NCBI GenBank assembly: GCA_964578975.1 | Contig: CAZOFA010000046.1 | Coordinates: 1 to 18,227, forward strand | From: CAYRUP01 sp964578975 | GTDB lineage: Bacteria; Pseudomonadota; Gammaproteobacteria; DSM-16500 | DNA length: 18,227 bases | Reading direction: 5' to 3' | Program-made: the position numbers and the translations under genes | The notes under the pieces: generated by a model | Told to the model about the DNA's origin: nothing | Database searches by the model: none | Seen by the model: the letters and a program-made list of their open reading frames with translations, nothing else | Part shown: one piece after another, positions 1 through 8,629 of the stretch | How positions within the stretch are numbered: the stretch's first letter is position 1 | How the letters are laid out: each line of letters opens with the position of its first letter

Positions 1-78
1 GGTTTTTGTGTCGATCAAGAAAACCTGGATTGCTTCGCTGCGCTCGCAATGACGAGTGAAACAGCTCGCAATGACGAC
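1..78. repeat. Dispersed CATTGCGAG-type repeat beside the rne 3' end
   Basis: Positions 24-55 read as the reverse complement of a widespread bacterial intergenic repeat whose core is CATTGCGAGCGCAGCGAAG. The last 14 bases of the core (GCTCGCAATGACGA, 42-55) recur at 64-77, so there is a second, truncated copy. The element ends only a few bases before the rne stop codon. The family is known from many bacterial genomes; that this copy is non-coding is inference. Confidence 0.7.
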
Positions 79-81
79 GTT

Positions 82-2292
82 TTATTCACCCTCTCTTTTC
101 TTACTATAAATATCTTCCCCCGCCATTTTCTGCGTTTGACCTTCACCGGTTTGTGGTTTTCTGTGACGGTGTTTCGAAAATCGTTTGTGACGACGATGCT
201 TTGCAGGATGTCTTGATTTTCGTTCACCACCTTCATTTGGCGTGGGGTGTGATGATTCCGGCGTTGATACCGGCACCATCGCAGTCATCGGTGTTTGTGG
301 CGGTGTTTCATGAAAATGACTGACAGGTTTCGTGTCGACTGAATGAGATAAAGCAACATTTTCCTGATGGTGATGATGTTGTGGTGTTGCTTCCTGTTGC
401 TGTTGTTCATGACGTTCATGTTTTGGCTCAGCATGATGCTGATGTGAAGGCGTATTCTTTCGTCCACCACGTCGATGATGGTGATGACGATGTCGATTGC
501 GATCTCCACCGCGTGGCGCCATGCCACTGCCATGTCGTCTGCCTCGACTTTGACGTGTCACAGATTTCTTTTCAGAAGCGGGCTCTTCATCTTTTTTCTT
601 GATGAGATAACTAAATAATCGTTTAAAAATTCCTTCATCTGTTTTTGTTTTATCAGACGACGGGGCAGGTGTTGGTGTCGGTTGTTCAATCACCATGCTC
701 TTGATGGCGGGTTCTTGATGCGTTCGTGCAATGGTTTGACTGACAGTTGTCGTTTCCGCATCTGGTTTAATCGCCAATCTGTAACTTAGAATTTTTTCAT
801 CTTTTTCACTTAAATCAGATAAGCGAATGCGTTCTACTTCATATTGCGGTGTCATGAAATGTAAATTCGGCACGATAATGACGCCCACTTTTTGACGCTC
901 TTCGATGCCCGTGATGGCTTGCCGTTTTTCGTTTAATAAGAAAGTGGCAATTTCGACCGGGAGTACTGCGCGCACTTGAGCCGTATTTTCTTTCAATGCA
1001 TGTTCTTCAATAATGCGAATGATAGAAAGTGCGAGTGATTCAATACCACGAATGGTGCCCTGACCCAGGCAACGCGGACAACTAATTTGACTCGATTCGC
1101 CCAACGAAGGTCGCAAACGTTGTCGTGACATTTCCAGCAAACCAAAACGCGAAATACGCCCGATTTGTACGCGTGCTCGATCCATCGATAATGCATTTTT
1201 GAGACGCTCTTCAACTTCACGTTGATTGCGCATCGGCGTCATATCAATAAAATCAATCACCACTAAACCACCCAAATCGCGTAAGCGTAATTGCCGAGCA
1301 ATTTCATCAGCGGCTTCAAGATTGGTGGTGAGTGCAGTTTCTTCAATATCACCACCTTTGGTGGCGCGTGCGGAATTAATATCAATCGAAACTAATGCTT
1401 CAGTATGATCAATCACAATGGATCCACCGGAGGGTAAACGTACTTCACGTTGGAAAGCCGATTCAATTTGACTTTCAATTTGAAAACGCGTGAACAGCGG
1501 GGTGGGATCGTTATAAAGTTTGACGCGATGAATGAAATCGGGTCGCACTAGTTTAATGTGATTAATGATTTCTTCATACACATCCGGATGATCGATTAAC
1601 ACTTCATCAATTTCTTTACGCAAGTAATCACGCACTGCGCGAATAACTGTGTTGCTTTCTTGGTAAATGAGGAAGGGCGCTGTACGACTGTCAACAACTT
1701 TTCTGATGGATTCCCAGTGTCTTAATAAAATATCCAAATCCCATTGCAGTTCTTCAAAACTTTTCCCGCTGCCGGCGGTGCGAATGATTACGCCCATGCC
1801 TTCGGGTAAATTTAATGCGGAAAGATTTTCACGCAAATCAGATCGTTCATCGCCTTCAATGCGTCGAGAAATTCCACCGGCGCGAGGATTATTTGGCATG
1901 AGGACAAGATAAGATCCGGGCAGAGAAAGAAATGTCGTGAGTGCAGCACCTTTGTTGCCGCGTTCTTCTTTATCGATTTGTACGATAAGTTCTTGACCTT
2001 CTTCCAGCACTTCATTAATCGTGGGACGTTTGCCGGTGTCAACATAACTCTCTTTGAAGCACGAACGTGCAACTTCTTTGAGTGGCAAGAAACCATGTCG
2101 TTCTTCGCCGTAATCCACAAACGCGGCTTCAAGACTTGGTTCGATACGCGTCACGCGACCTTTGTAAATGTTTGATTGTTTTTGTTCGCGTGCAGATGAT
2201 TCAATGATGAGATCGTAAAGATGTTGACCGCTTGCCAGCGCAATTCGCAACTCTTCATTTTTATGAGTTGCGTTAATTAGCATTCTTTTCAT
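82..2292 (-). CDS. rne: Ribonuclease E
   Basis: Endoribonuclease that cuts single-stranded AU-rich RNA, matures 9S and tRNA precursors and starts mRNA decay as the scaffold of the degradosome at the inner membrane. The first ~500 residues follow E. coli RNase E closely: S1 domain about residues 35-120, the 5'-sensor/RNase H-like part, then the DNase I-like domain with the magnesium-binding aspartates D304 (in VSIDIN) and D347 (in VVIDF). The zinc-link cysteines are C405 and C408 (CPRC). Residues ~553-567 ([14 protein letters not shown]) look like the amphipathic membrane-targeting helix. The C-terminal half is short (736 residues in all against about 1060 in E. coli) and low in complexity, rich in His, Gln and Arg from about 595 to 712; it lacks recognisable enolase or PNPase sites by eye. 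The start has AGG five bases upstream and matches the E. coli N-terminus MKRMLINAT. Confidence 0.97.
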   Translation of the reverse strand: MKRMLINATHKNEELRIALASGQHLYDLIIESSAREQKQSNIYKGRVTRIEPSLEAAFVDYGEERHGFLPLKEVARSCFKESYVDTGKRPTINEVLEEGQELIVQIDKEERGNKGAALTTFLSLPGSYLVLMPNNPRAGGISRRIEGDERSDLRENLSALNLPEGMGVIIRTAGSGKSFEELQWDLDILLRHWESIRKVVDSRTAPFLIYQESNTVIRAVRDYLRKEIDEVLIDHPDVYEEIINHIKLVRPDFIHRVKLYNDPTPLFTRFQIESQIESAFQREVRLPSGGSIVIDHTEALVSIDINSARATKGGDIEETALTTNLEAADEIARQLRLRDLGGLVVIDFIDMTPMRNQREVEERLKNALSMDRARVQIGRISRFGLLEMSRQRLRPSLGESSQISCPRCLGQGTIRGIESLALSIIRIIEEHALKENTAQVRAVLPVEIATFLLNEKRQAITGIEERQKVGVIIVPNLHFMTPQYEVERIRLSDLSEKDEKILSYRLAIKPDAETTTVSQTIARTHQEPAIKSMVIEQPTPTPAPSSDKTKTDEGIFKRLFSYLIKKKDEEPASEKKSVTRQSRGRRHGSGMAPRGGDRNRHRHHHHRRGGRKNTPSHQHHAEPKHERHEQQQQEATPQHHHHQENVALSHSVDTKPVSHFHETPPQTPMTAMVPVSTPESSHPTPNEGGERKSRHPAKHRRHKRFSKHRHRKPQTGEGQTQKMAGEDIYSKKREGE

Positions 2293-2455
2293 AGCTACCT
2301 ATATTGTTTAAGGCGCTCCAAACGCAGTAGCTAAGGTTTTTTTAAAGCGATTTAATTTAGTCACGCAGTGCGCTCACTTATATTCGGCAGACGCATGACG
2401 GTTGATTCTTTTTTCTTTCTCATCTTCATTCTTGCTGCCTGTTATGTTCTCATGA

Positions 2456-2500
2456 TCGGCTCTTGCCGAACGACTTGATGACAACTTTTTTGTTGTCATC
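2456..2500 (-). promoter_or_regulatory. Twin hairpins in the rne leader
   Basis: GATGACAAC (2477-2485) and GTTGTCATC (2492-2500) are perfect 9-bp complements around a six-base homopolymer, which in rne mRNA is an AAAAAA loop. Seven bases further along the transcript, TCGGC / GCCGA (2456-2460 / 2465-2469) forms a 5-bp stem with an AAGA loop. An A-rich single-stranded loop on a firm stem would suit RNase E or another RNA-binding protein; that role is inference. Confidence 0.5.
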
Positions 2501-2515
2501 ACTAAATGTTTGCTC

Positions 2516-2542
2516 AAAAACCACAGCCACTAATCAGTGCTG
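2516..2542 (-). terminator. Second terminator-like hairpin in the rne leader
   Basis: In the minus-strand RNA CAGCACU and AGUgGCUG (2524-2542) pair around a GAUU loop with one bulged G, followed after UGG by five U (2516-2520). It shares 2537-2542 with the competing stem GTGC-TCCA-GCAC (2537-2548), so only one of the two can form at a time. It may act as an attenuator or may simply be leader structure. Confidence 0.35.
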
Positions 2543-2553
2543 GAGCACAGTTT

Positions 2554-2582
2554 AAAAAGGCAAGATATTCTCAATATCTTGC
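2554..2582 (-). terminator. Intrinsic-terminator-like hairpin near the rne transcription start
   Basis: GCAAGATATT (2560-2569) and AATATCTTGC (2573-2582) are perfect 10-bp complements with a three-base loop. On the minus strand the stem is followed by C and five T (2554-2558). The stem is AT-rich, so the terminator may be weak. It begins about 23 nt after the predicted rne start point, where it could cause premature termination. On the plus strand no T tract follows. Confidence 0.5.
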
Positions 2583-2611
2583 AAATAATTCTACCTATCA
2601 AGGTGTTAGGC

Positions 2612-2640
2612 AATATATCAGTATTTTTTCTTTATATCAA
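2612..2640 (-). promoter_or_regulatory. Sigma-70 promoter of rne
   Basis: On the minus strand TTGATA (2640-2635) and TATATT (2617-2612) are separated by exactly 17 bp, and TG sits one base before the -10 box, making an extended -10. Transcription would start near 2605, about 310 nt before the rne start codon. Confidence 0.65.
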
Positions 2641-2730
2641 TTGCTGATATGTTAAGATCGTGAGGCTTTTTTATAACAAAATACTTTGATAATGTAGTAT
2701 AACACCATGATTAATAAGGAAAATCTTTAA

Positions 2731-3660
2731 ATGGGCTCTGTCACCTATCTGACATTGGATGCTGATTTTTGTGTGCAACGAATCGATAATTTTTTAATAA
2801 ATAAATTAAAAGGGGTGCCTAAGACCCATATTTATCGCATCTTGCGTAAAGGTGAGGTACGCGTAAATAAAAAACGCGTGGCCCCGAGCTATCGTTTACA
2901 ACCCGGCGATGTCTTGCGTCTTCCGCCCATTCAACTGCAAGAGCAGGGCGCGCCGCGTAAACCCAGTCATTCATTGATGGATGTGTTGGCTGAATCGATT
3001 CTCTTTGAGGATAAAAATCTTTTTATTATTAATAAACCGTCAGGAATTCCCGTGCACGGTGGCAGTCAAGTGAAAATGGGGGTCATTGAAGCATTGCGTT
3101 GTATGTATCCTAAATTACCGCATTTAGAATTAGCGCATCGTCTCGATCGAGATACCTCAGGTTGCCTCATTTTGGCTAAAAAACGCGGGATTTTGAAGGA
3201 AATACATGAGTTGCTACGCGAGGGGCACATCACAAAAATTTATTTAGCGTTAACCAAAGGACATTGGCAACCGGACGAATTACGTGTCGATGTGCCGGTG
3301 GAAAAAAATCACTTAAGTCACGGAGAACGCTTTGTGCGTGTCAGTGATGAAGGTAAATCAGCATTAACTGTTTTTAAAGTTAAACAAACTTTTACCGATG
3401 CAACATTAGTGGAGGCGATGCTTTATACCGGTCGAACCCATCAAATTCGTGTGCATGCGCAACATCGCGCTCATCCTGTCGCCGGGGATGAAAAATATGG
3501 GGATCGTACTTTTAACAAAAAAATGCGTGAACTGGGGTTGAAACGAATGTTTTTGCATGCCACTTTTATTGAGTTTGTTTTACCCTCGACTGGGCAAACG
3601 ATTCAAGTACATGCGCCTTTGACGACTGAGTTAGAGAAGTGTCTTACATCAATGAATTGA
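2731..3660 (+). CDS. rluC: 23S rRNA pseudouridine synthase of the RluC/RluD group
   Basis: Isomerises uridine to pseudouridine in 23S rRNA; RluC of E. coli modifies positions 955, 2504 and 2580. An S4 RNA-binding domain covers about residues 16-75 (RIDNFLINKLKG, then VNKKRV). The RluA-family catalytic domain follows, with signature HRLDRDTSG at 136-144; the nucleophile is D139. GRTHQIRVH near residue 236 is the second family motif. The length (309 residues) is normal. The ATG has AAGGA ten bases upstream, a rather long spacing. Placement divergent to rne and first before yceD-rpmF-plsX is the same as for E. coli rluC, which is why RluC is preferred to RluD. The yceF (maf-like) gene that lies opposite in E. 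coli is absent here. Confidence 0.93.
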   Translation: MGSVTYLTLDADFCVQRIDNFLINKLKGVPKTHIYRILRKGEVRVNKKRVAPSYRLQPGDVLRLPPIQLQEQGAPRKPSHSLMDVLAESILFEDKNLFIINKPSGIPVHGGSQVKMGVIEALRCMYPKLPHLELAHRLDRDTSGCLILAKKRGILKEIHELLREGHITKIYLALTKGHWQPDELRVDVPVEKNHLSHGERFVRVSDEGKSALTVFKVKQTFTDATLVEAMLYTGRTHQIRVHAQHRAHPVAGDEKYGDRTFNKKMRELGLKRMFLHATFIEFVLPSTGQTIQVHAPLTTELEKCLTSMN

Positions 3661-3694
3661 CATGATTCTTTCATGCGAATACAATCCCGCAGCT

Positions 3695-4222
3695 ATGCAT
3701 AAAGACCATCTACCTTTAAAAGTTGACCCATTCCGTTTTGCGGATAATGGCTTGAGTTTGAGCGGCGACTTGTTAATCAAGAACATGCCGCGACTTTGCT
3801 CGAGTTTGGCGTCCGATGAAGGGCTGGTGACGGCTGAGATGACATTTGGTGTAGATGAACAGGGGATACGGTATATCAAAGGACAGCTGACAGCGCAGCT
3901 CATGCTGCAATGCCAACGGTGCTTGGAGTCTTTTCCCTATGACGTGACCGATAAAATTCTCTTAGGGATAGTAGAAACTGAAGAGGCGGCGGATCAGCTT
4001 CCAGAGCGTTATGATCCCTTGATCGTGGCGGATCATGAGCTTTTTTTGAATGAAATGTTTGAAGAAGAATTAATTGTCAGTTTGCCCATTGTTCCGATGC
4101 ATGATCGGCAAAATTGCACAGCGAAATTACCTGTTGAAGCTCATTCAGCTGCGGGTGTGGAAATTGAGAAAGAAAGTCCATTTAAAGTGATTGAATCATT
4201 GCGTAAAGAGCGCAATCAATAA
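3695..4222 (+). CDS. yceD: DUF177 protein YceD, 23S rRNA accumulation factor
   Basis: YceD/DUF177 proteins are needed for normal 23S rRNA levels and are almost always encoded next to rpmF, as here. The protein has the family layout: an N-terminal LPLKVDPFR stretch, the metal-binding-type pair CQRCLESF in the middle, an acidic block, and VPMHDRQNC near the end. I take the ATG at 3695 because MHKDHLPLKVDP aligns with the E. coli start MQKVKLPLTLDP and gives 175 residues, close to the usual 173. An in-frame ATG at 3662, one base after the rluC stop, would add 11 residues. Neither has a clear ribosome binding site, so translation may depend on coupling to rluC. Confidence 0.88.
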   Translation: MHKDHLPLKVDPFRFADNGLSLSGDLLIKNMPRLCSSLASDEGLVTAEMTFGVDEQGIRYIKGQLTAQLMLQCQRCLESFPYDVTDKILLGIVETEEAADQLPERYDPLIVADHELFLNEMFEEELIVSLPIVPMHDRQNCTAKLPVEAHSAAGVEIEKESPFKVIESLRKERNQ

Positions 4223-4243
4223 GTTTTGATGAGGAGTTAACTC

Positions 4244-4447
4244 ATGGCAGTAGCAAAAAGTCGTAAATCACGTTCAAGACGCAATATGCGTCGCGCACAC
4301 AGTGCATTAACTGCAACAGCGTTGTCAGTGGATGCTGCAACCGGTGAAACCCATCGTCGTCATCATGTGAGTCCAGATGGTTATTACAAAGGACGTCAGG
4401 TGATAGCAAACAATTCTATGGTTGAAGAAGAAAACGACGAAGAGTAA
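4244..4447 (+). CDS. rpmF: 50S ribosomal protein bL32
   Basis: Small basic protein of the large ribosomal subunit. The sequence has the expected [18 protein letters not shown] start, ALTA, and [15 protein letters not shown]. At 67 residues it is about ten longer than E. coli L32, the excess being an acidic tail (VEEENDEE). The zinc-binding cysteines found in some L32 proteins are absent, as in E. coli. GAGGAG precedes the ATG with good spacing. It lies between yceD and plsX, the standard order, and its stop is five bases from the plsX start, so the pair is probably translationally coupled. Confidence 0.97.
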   Translation: MAVAKSRKSRSRRNMRRAHSALTATALSVDAATGETHRRHHVSPDGYYKGRQVIANNSMVEEENDEE

Positions 4448-4452
4448 ATCAT

Positions 4453-5481
4453 TTGAAAAAAATTATCATTGCAGTGGATGCTATGGGAGGGGATCATGGT
4501 CCCTCCGTGGTGGTGCCTGCATGCTTGCAGGTATTAACTAAATACCCGGCGCTTCATCTTATTTTGGTGGGCGATCGTGAGGTTTTGCAAAATGAATTGC
4601 AAAAAAATTCGAATCAACACTCAGAGCGATGTAGTATTCAGCACGCATCACAACGTGTTGAGATGGATGAATCTCCTGCGACGGCGTTACGTGGAAAAAA
4701 AGATTCTTCGATGCGTGTCGCGATCAATTTCGTGAAAGAAGGAAAAGCAGAAGCGTGTGTGAGCGCGGGTAACACCGGCGCATTGATGGCAACTGCGCGT
4801 TTTGTTTTAAAAACATTACCGGGCATTGATCGTCCCGCGATTATTTCTGCATTTCCTACCATGTCGGGCAAATGCATGCGGATGTTGGATCTCGGTGCGA
4901 ATGTGGATTCGACGGCACAACATCTTTTGCAATTTGCAGTGATGGGATCTGTCTTGGTTGCAGCATTAGATAATATTGAAAATCCATCGGTCTGTTTATT
5001 AAATATTGGGCACGAAGATATTAAAGGGAATGAATTAGTAAAAGAAGCGGCACAACTTTTATCTCAAGCCAAAGCAATCAATTACACGGGTTTCATTGAA
5101 GGTGATCAGATTTACGAAGGTCATGCAGATGTGGTGGTGTGTGATGGATTTGTCGGAAATGTTGCACTGAAAACCAGTGAAGGTGTTGCTATTTTTATTC
5201 GGCGCTTACTCAAAGAAGCTTATATGCGTACTTGGTTTACGAAAATAGCGGCGTTCATTTCAATGCCGGTATTAAAGTCATTAGTGAAACGCATTGATCC
5301 GGATCGTTATAATGGCGCTTGTTTTATCGGCTTGCCCGGCATTGTGATCAAAAGTCATGGCGGCGCAAAAGTTCAAGCGTTTGCAAAAGCGATTGAAGAA
5401 GCGATTGTGCAAGTTGAAAAAAATATTCCTCAACGCATTAGCGCTGAGGTCGAGCAATTACTCAAACTGTCTTCTGGTTAA
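4453..5481 (+). CDS. plsX: Phosphate acyltransferase PlsX
   Basis: Converts acyl-ACP and phosphate into acyl phosphate, the donor used by PlsY to acylate glycerol 3-phosphate; a peripheral membrane enzyme linking fatty acid to phospholipid synthesis. Family motifs: [13 protein letters not shown] at residues 8-20, [34 protein letters not shown] and [18 protein letters not shown]. Length 342 is normal. The start is TTG at 4453, five bases after rpmF, because this is the only start that gives the conserved N-terminus; the purines at the end of rpmF serve as a weak binding site. A TTG start suggests low, coupled expression behind the abundant L32. Confidence 0.96.
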   Translation: MKKIIIAVDAMGGDHGPSVVVPACLQVLTKYPALHLILVGDREVLQNELQKNSNQHSERCSIQHASQRVEMDESPATALRGKKDSSMRVAINFVKEGKAEACVSAGNTGALMATARFVLKTLPGIDRPAIISAFPTMSGKCMRMLDLGANVDSTAQHLLQFAVMGSVLVAALDNIENPSVCLLNIGHEDIKGNELVKEAAQLLSQAKAINYTGFIEGDQIYEGHADVVVCDGFVGNVALKTSEGVAIFIRRLLKEAYMRTWFTKIAAFISMPVLKSLVKRIDPDRYNGACFIGLPGIVIKSHGGAKVQAFAKAIEEAIVQVEKNIPQRISAEVEQLLKLSSG

Positions 5482-5511
5482 TTTTATGTACACGATAATT
5501 TCCATTTTGAG

Positions 5512-5579
5512 TGTCATTCCCGCGCAGGCGGGAATCTATGGTCAAATCGAGATGGATCCCCGCCTACGCGGGGATGACA
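5512..5579. repeat. Palindromic FPRRRES/VIPAQAG-type element
   Basis: A 68-bp element between plsX and fabH. The left arm (5512-5536, TGTCATTCCCGCGCAGGCGG onward) and the right arm (5555-5579, ending GCGGGGATGACA) are inverted copies with about three mismatches. Each arm is itself a small hairpin (CCCGC-GCAG-GCGGG on the left, CCCCGC-CTAC-GCGGGG on the right). In protein translation it gives the well-known spurious strings FPRRRES and VIPAQAGI. It lies inside the operon and so will be transcribed and fold. A relative is at 9899-10042. Confidence 0.85.
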
Positions 5580-5621
5580 GAGTACAAAAGTGCGATTTTT
5601 GTCGTATACAAGGCGATTATT

Positions 5622-6587
5622 ATGACATACACACAAATTAGAGGAACCGGCAGTTATCTGCCCGAAAAAATTCTGACAAATTTTGATTTAGAAAAAATTG
5701 TCGAAACCACAAATGAATGGATCATTGAACGCACTGGGATTCGTCAGCGACATATTGCGGCCGAACATGAAACTGCACTCACAATGGCTGAGAAAGCAGC
5801 GATTAAAGCGATGGAAGCGGCAGGAATTACGCCGGCAGATGTGGGCATGATTATTATCGCCACCACCACGCCGGAAAAAATGTTTCCGAGTACGGCGTGT
5901 TTATTGCAACAACGGTTGGGAATTGCAGGGTGTGCCGCATTCGATTTGAATTCGACCGCTTGCGCTGGTTTCATGTATGGACTCAGCATCGCCGATCAAT
6001 TTATTCGGAACAATGTCATTAAATATGCGTTAGTGATTGGTAGCGAAGTGATGTCGCGCGTCGTGGATTGGACCGATCGTACTACGTGTGTGTTATTTGG
6101 TGATGGATCAGGCGCAGTTGTTTTAGGCGCAAGTGATCAGCCAGGTATCTTATCCACCCATCTACATGCGGATGGTACATATAAAGATGTTTTATCGTTG
6201 GGTGTGGGGTTGGGTAAACCGATCGATGTGGAGCAAGCACTCTATATTCAAATGACTGGTAATCAATTATTTAAATTAGCGGTCAATATTTTAGGAAATT
6301 TATTTGATGAAACGCTCTCAGCGAATTCATTAGAAAAATCAGCTGTAGATTGGTTGGTGCCTCATCAAGCGAACATTCGAATTATTCAAGCGATGGCAAA
6401 AAAATTAGATTTACCGCTAGAACGTGTTGCAATGACGTTAGAAGATCAAGGCAATACTTCGAGCGCATCCATTCCGCTGGCATTAGACAAAGCAATTCGT
6501 GACAAACGAATTAAACGCGGAGACATGTTGTTGCTCGAAGGATTTGGTGGCGGGCTCGCATGGGGCTCTGCTTTGATCAAATATTGA
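5622..6587 (+). CDS. fabH: Beta-ketoacyl-ACP synthase III
   Basis: Condenses acetyl-CoA with malonyl-ACP to start each fatty acid chain. The 321-residue protein has the FabH catalytic triad: C114 (NSTACAGF), H248 (VPHQAN) and N278 (GNTS), plus GFGGGLAWGSAL near the C-terminus. The reading frame is open upstream to a GTG at 5511, but those 37 codons run through the palindromic repeat; the ATG at 5622 has AAGGCG about seven bases upstream and gives MTYTQIRGTGSYLP, the usual FabH N-terminus. It follows plsX and precedes fabD by nine bases, as in E. coli. Confidence 0.96.
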   Translation: MTYTQIRGTGSYLPEKILTNFDLEKIVETTNEWIIERTGIRQRHIAAEHETALTMAEKAAIKAMEAAGITPADVGMIIIATTTPEKMFPSTACLLQQRLGIAGCAAFDLNSTACAGFMYGLSIADQFIRNNVIKYALVIGSEVMSRVVDWTDRTTCVLFGDGSGAVVLGASDQPGILSTHLHADGTYKDVLSLGVGLGKPIDVEQALYIQMTGNQLFKLAVNILGNLFDETLSANSLEKSAVDWLVPHQANIRIIQAMAKKLDLPLERVAMTLEDQGNTSSASIPLALDKAIRDKRIKRGDMLLLEGFGGGLAWGSALIKY

Positions 6588-6596
6588 GGTGAATGC

Positions 6597-7511
6597 ATGA
6601 CAACATTAGGATTGGTTTTTCCCGGTCAGGGATCACAATCGGTTGGCATGCTGGCCGATATTGCGCGTGAACACAGTGATGTTCGTGAAACGTTTACGCA
6701 AGCGTCTGATGTATTGGGTTATGACTTGTGGGAATTAACTCAACAAGGTCCCGAAGAAAAATTAGCTAAAACAGAATACACTCAACCTGCATTATTAACC
6801 GCGTCGTATGCTATTTGGCGAATTTTAAGCGCAGAAAAAAAATATCAACCTACCTTGCTGGCTGGACACAGTTTGGGAGAATATACTGCACTCGTTTGCG
6901 CGAATGCGCTCAGTTTTTCTGATGCAGTGCGCTTAGTTGCGTTACGTGGAAAATACATGCAAGAAGCAGTGCCGAATGGATTAGGTGCTTTAGCTGCGAT
7001 CGTCGGATTGGATGATTCTGTTGTGATAAAACTTTGTGATGAGATGGCGCAAGGTCAAACACTTGCACCCGCTAATTTTAATTGCCCAGGACAAGTTGTC
7101 ATTGCAGGTCATACTGAAGCAGTGTTACGTGCCATTACCCGCGCCAAAGAAATCGGTGCAAAAATGGCGAAACAATTATCGGTGAGCGTGCCTTCGCATT
7201 GCTTACTCATGAAGCCTGCAGCAGCGCAATTAAAAAAATTACTGGAGACGATTCCATTTCAAATTCCCAGCATTCCCGTGATCAATAATGTGGATGTCAT
7301 GGTTTATGATAATGTATCCAATATTCGAGATGGCTTAATGCGTCAATTGTTTATGCCGGTCAGATGGGTTGAGACTATTCAGTTGTTTCAGAAAAAAGGC
7401 ATACAACAAATTTTTGAATGCGGACCGGGAAAAGTGTTATCAGGATTAAATAAACGCATTGTGAATGATATACAATTAGCAAGCACGTCCGATTTGCTGT
7501 CAAGAGGATAG
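6597..7511 (+). CDS. fabD: Malonyl-CoA:ACP transacylase
   Basis: Transfers malonyl groups from CoA to acyl carrier protein, supplying malonyl-ACP to FabH and FabF. Visible family features: FPGQGSQ at residues 8-14 (Q11 in the oxyanion hole), the nucleophile S92 in GHSLGEY, R117 in ALRGKYM that binds the malonyl carboxylate, and H201 in VPSHC. Length 304 is standard. GAGGTG in the short gap after fabH is its ribosome binding site, and the gene ends five bases before fabG. Confidence 0.96.
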   Translation: MTTLGLVFPGQGSQSVGMLADIAREHSDVRETFTQASDVLGYDLWELTQQGPEEKLAKTEYTQPALLTASYAIWRILSAEKKYQPTLLAGHSLGEYTALVCANALSFSDAVRLVALRGKYMQEAVPNGLGALAAIVGLDDSVVIKLCDEMAQGQTLAPANFNCPGQVVIAGHTEAVLRAITRAKEIGAKMAKQLSVSVPSHCLLMKPAAAQLKKLLETIPFQIPSIPVINNVDVMVYDNVSNIRDGLMRQLFMPVRWVETIQLFQKKGIQQIFECGPGKVLSGLNKRIVNDIQLASTSDLLSRG

Positions 7512-7516
7512 AAAAA

Positions 7517-8263
7517 ATGAAAACACAACATAATCGCGTTGCATTGGTGACTGGCGCTAGTCGCGGCATTGGTCTTGCTATCTTATTGAGATTGGGACGA
7601 GATGGGGCAAACGTGATTGGTACCTCAACCAGTGAAGCCGGTGCTGCACGAATTACCCAGCACTTGAAAGAAGCCGGATTAGAAGGTTCTGGCGTCGTGT
7701 TAAACGTCGCAGATCAAACATCCATTGATGCAACATTCGCATTAATCAAAGAGCGTTACGGTATGCCGGGGATTTTAGTCAATAATGCGGCCATTACTCA
7801 GGATAATTTATTATTACGCATGAAAGATGAAGAATGGTTGAGCGTCATTGAAACAAATCTGAATTCAATTTATCGTCTCAGCAAAGCGTGTTTACGTGAT
7901 ATGTTGAAAGCGCGTTGGGGGCGGATTATTAATATTAGTTCAGTCGTTGGTTCCACCGGAAATCCGGGTCAAGTGAATTATTCCGCTGCAAAAGCGGGAT
8001 TAATTGGTTTTACCAAATCACTGGCTCAGGAGGTCGGTTCACGAGATATTACGATTAATGCTGTCGCACCAGGCTTCATTGATACCGACATGACGCGTGC
8101 GTTGACCGCAGAACAGCGTGATCAAATATTACAAAAAATTCCAATACCGCGCATGGGGACCCCAGACGATATCGCGGCTGCAGTGAGTTTTTTAGCATCA
8201 GATTCAGCCGGTTACATTACCGGACAGACACTGCATGTTAATGGTGGAATGTTCATGGCATGA
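7517..8263 (+). CDS. fabG: 3-oxoacyl-ACP reductase FabG
   Basis: NADPH-dependent reduction of 3-oxoacyl-ACP to 3-hydroxyacyl-ACP in the elongation cycle. Short-chain dehydrogenase fold: cofactor loop TGASRGIG at 12-19, NNAA at 89-92, and the catalytic residues N114, S142, Y155 and K159 (SSVVG, then YSAAK). The C-terminal GGMFMA and [13 protein letters not shown] are typical of FabG. Length 248. The gene lies five bases behind fabD; translational coupling is likely. The 85 bases after it hold the probable acpP promoter. Confidence 0.96.
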   Translation: MKTQHNRVALVTGASRGIGLAILLRLGRDGANVIGTSTSEAGAARITQHLKEAGLEGSGVVLNVADQTSIDATFALIKERYGMPGILVNNAAITQDNLLLRMKDEEWLSVIETNLNSIYRLSKACLRDMLKARWGRIINISSVVGSTGNPGQVNYSAAKAGLIGFTKSLAQEVGSRDITINAVAPGFIDTDMTRALTAEQRDQILQKIPIPRMGTPDDIAAAVSFLASDSAGYITGQTLHVNGGMFMA

Positions 8264-8283
8264 GGCGTTTGTAAAAATTCGGC

Positions 8284-8311
8284 TTGAAAGTTATGGGTTT
8301 TTAACTAAACT
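8284..8311 (+). promoter_or_regulatory. Possible acpP promoter
   Basis: TTGAAA (8284-8289) and TAAACT (8306-8311) are 16 bp apart in the unusually wide fabG-acpP gap. ACP is far more abundant than the Fab enzymes, and in E. coli acpP has its own promoter in the same gap, which supports the call; the -10 box matches only four of six positions. Confidence 0.4.
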
Positions 8312-8348
8312 ACAAGTATTTTTTAAATCTAGAGAGGGAAGATGTACT

Positions 8349-8600
8349 ATGAGTACTGTTGAAGCGCGTGTTAAAAAAATCGTTGTTGAACAGTTGGGCG
8401 TAAAAGAAGAAGAAGTGACAAATGATTCTTCCTTTGTGGATGATTTGGGCGCAGATTCATTAGACACTGTTGAATTAGTGATGGCATTGGAAGAAGAATT
8501 TGAAACTGAAATTCCTGATGAAGATGCAGAAAAAATTACCACGATTCAGCAAGCGATTGATTACATCAATTCTCATATGGAAGAACACAGTAAAAGTTAA
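8349..8600 (+). CDS. acpP: Acyl carrier protein
   Basis: Carries growing acyl chains as thioesters on a 4'-phosphopantetheine arm. The 83-residue acidic protein has the modification site S37 in [12 protein letters not shown] and the usual four-helix pattern ([15 protein letters not shown] at the start, [11 protein letters not shown] near the end). The start is the ATG at 8349, preceded by a strong GAGGGAAG; an open frame upstream to 8235 overlaps fabG and has no ACP similarity. The wide gap on both sides suggests separate transcription control. Confidence 0.97.
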   Translation: MSTVEARVKKIVVEQLGVKEEEVTNDSSFVDDLGADSLDTVELVMALEEEFETEIPDEDAEKITTIQQAIDYINSHMEEHSKS

Positions 8601-8629
8601 TACCGACGTTTTAGCAAGAGGGGCAGGTC

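Larger units (their letters stand above)
2293..2605 (-). promoter_or_regulatory. Long structured 5' leader of rne
   Basis: This stretch holds no gene. From the predicted promoter at 2612-2640 the rne mRNA would have a leader of about 310 nt, comparable with the ~360-nt autoregulatory leader of E. coli rne. Read on the minus strand it contains, in order: a 10-bp hairpin with a T tract (2554-2582), two alternative hairpins sharing 2537-2542 (2537-2548 and 2524-2542), a perfect 9-bp hairpin with an all-A loop (2477-2500) and a 5-bp hairpin with an AAGA loop (2456-2469). In E. coli RNase E binds leader hairpins and destabilises its own mRNA; that the same happens here is inference from position and structure, since I did not align the hairpin sequences. 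Confidence 0.6.

Noticed and set aside
381..602. Plus-strand frame opposite the RNase E tail
   Set aside because: It is the complement of the low-complexity His/Gln-rich coding region, with no start signal; a shadow of rne.
1812..2132. 106-codon minus-strand frame inside rne
   Set aside because: Same strand but a different frame from RNase E, with no recognisable domain; rne itself is unambiguous.
2641..2730. A sigma-70 promoter for rluC
   Set aside because: TTGCTG and TATAAC-like boxes are present, but no pair has a spacing of 15-19 bp with good matches, so no site could be assigned.
5357..5641. 94-codon frame across the plsX end and the repeat
   Set aside because: It overlaps plsX in another frame and contains VIPAQAGI, the usual spurious translation of the palindromic repeat.
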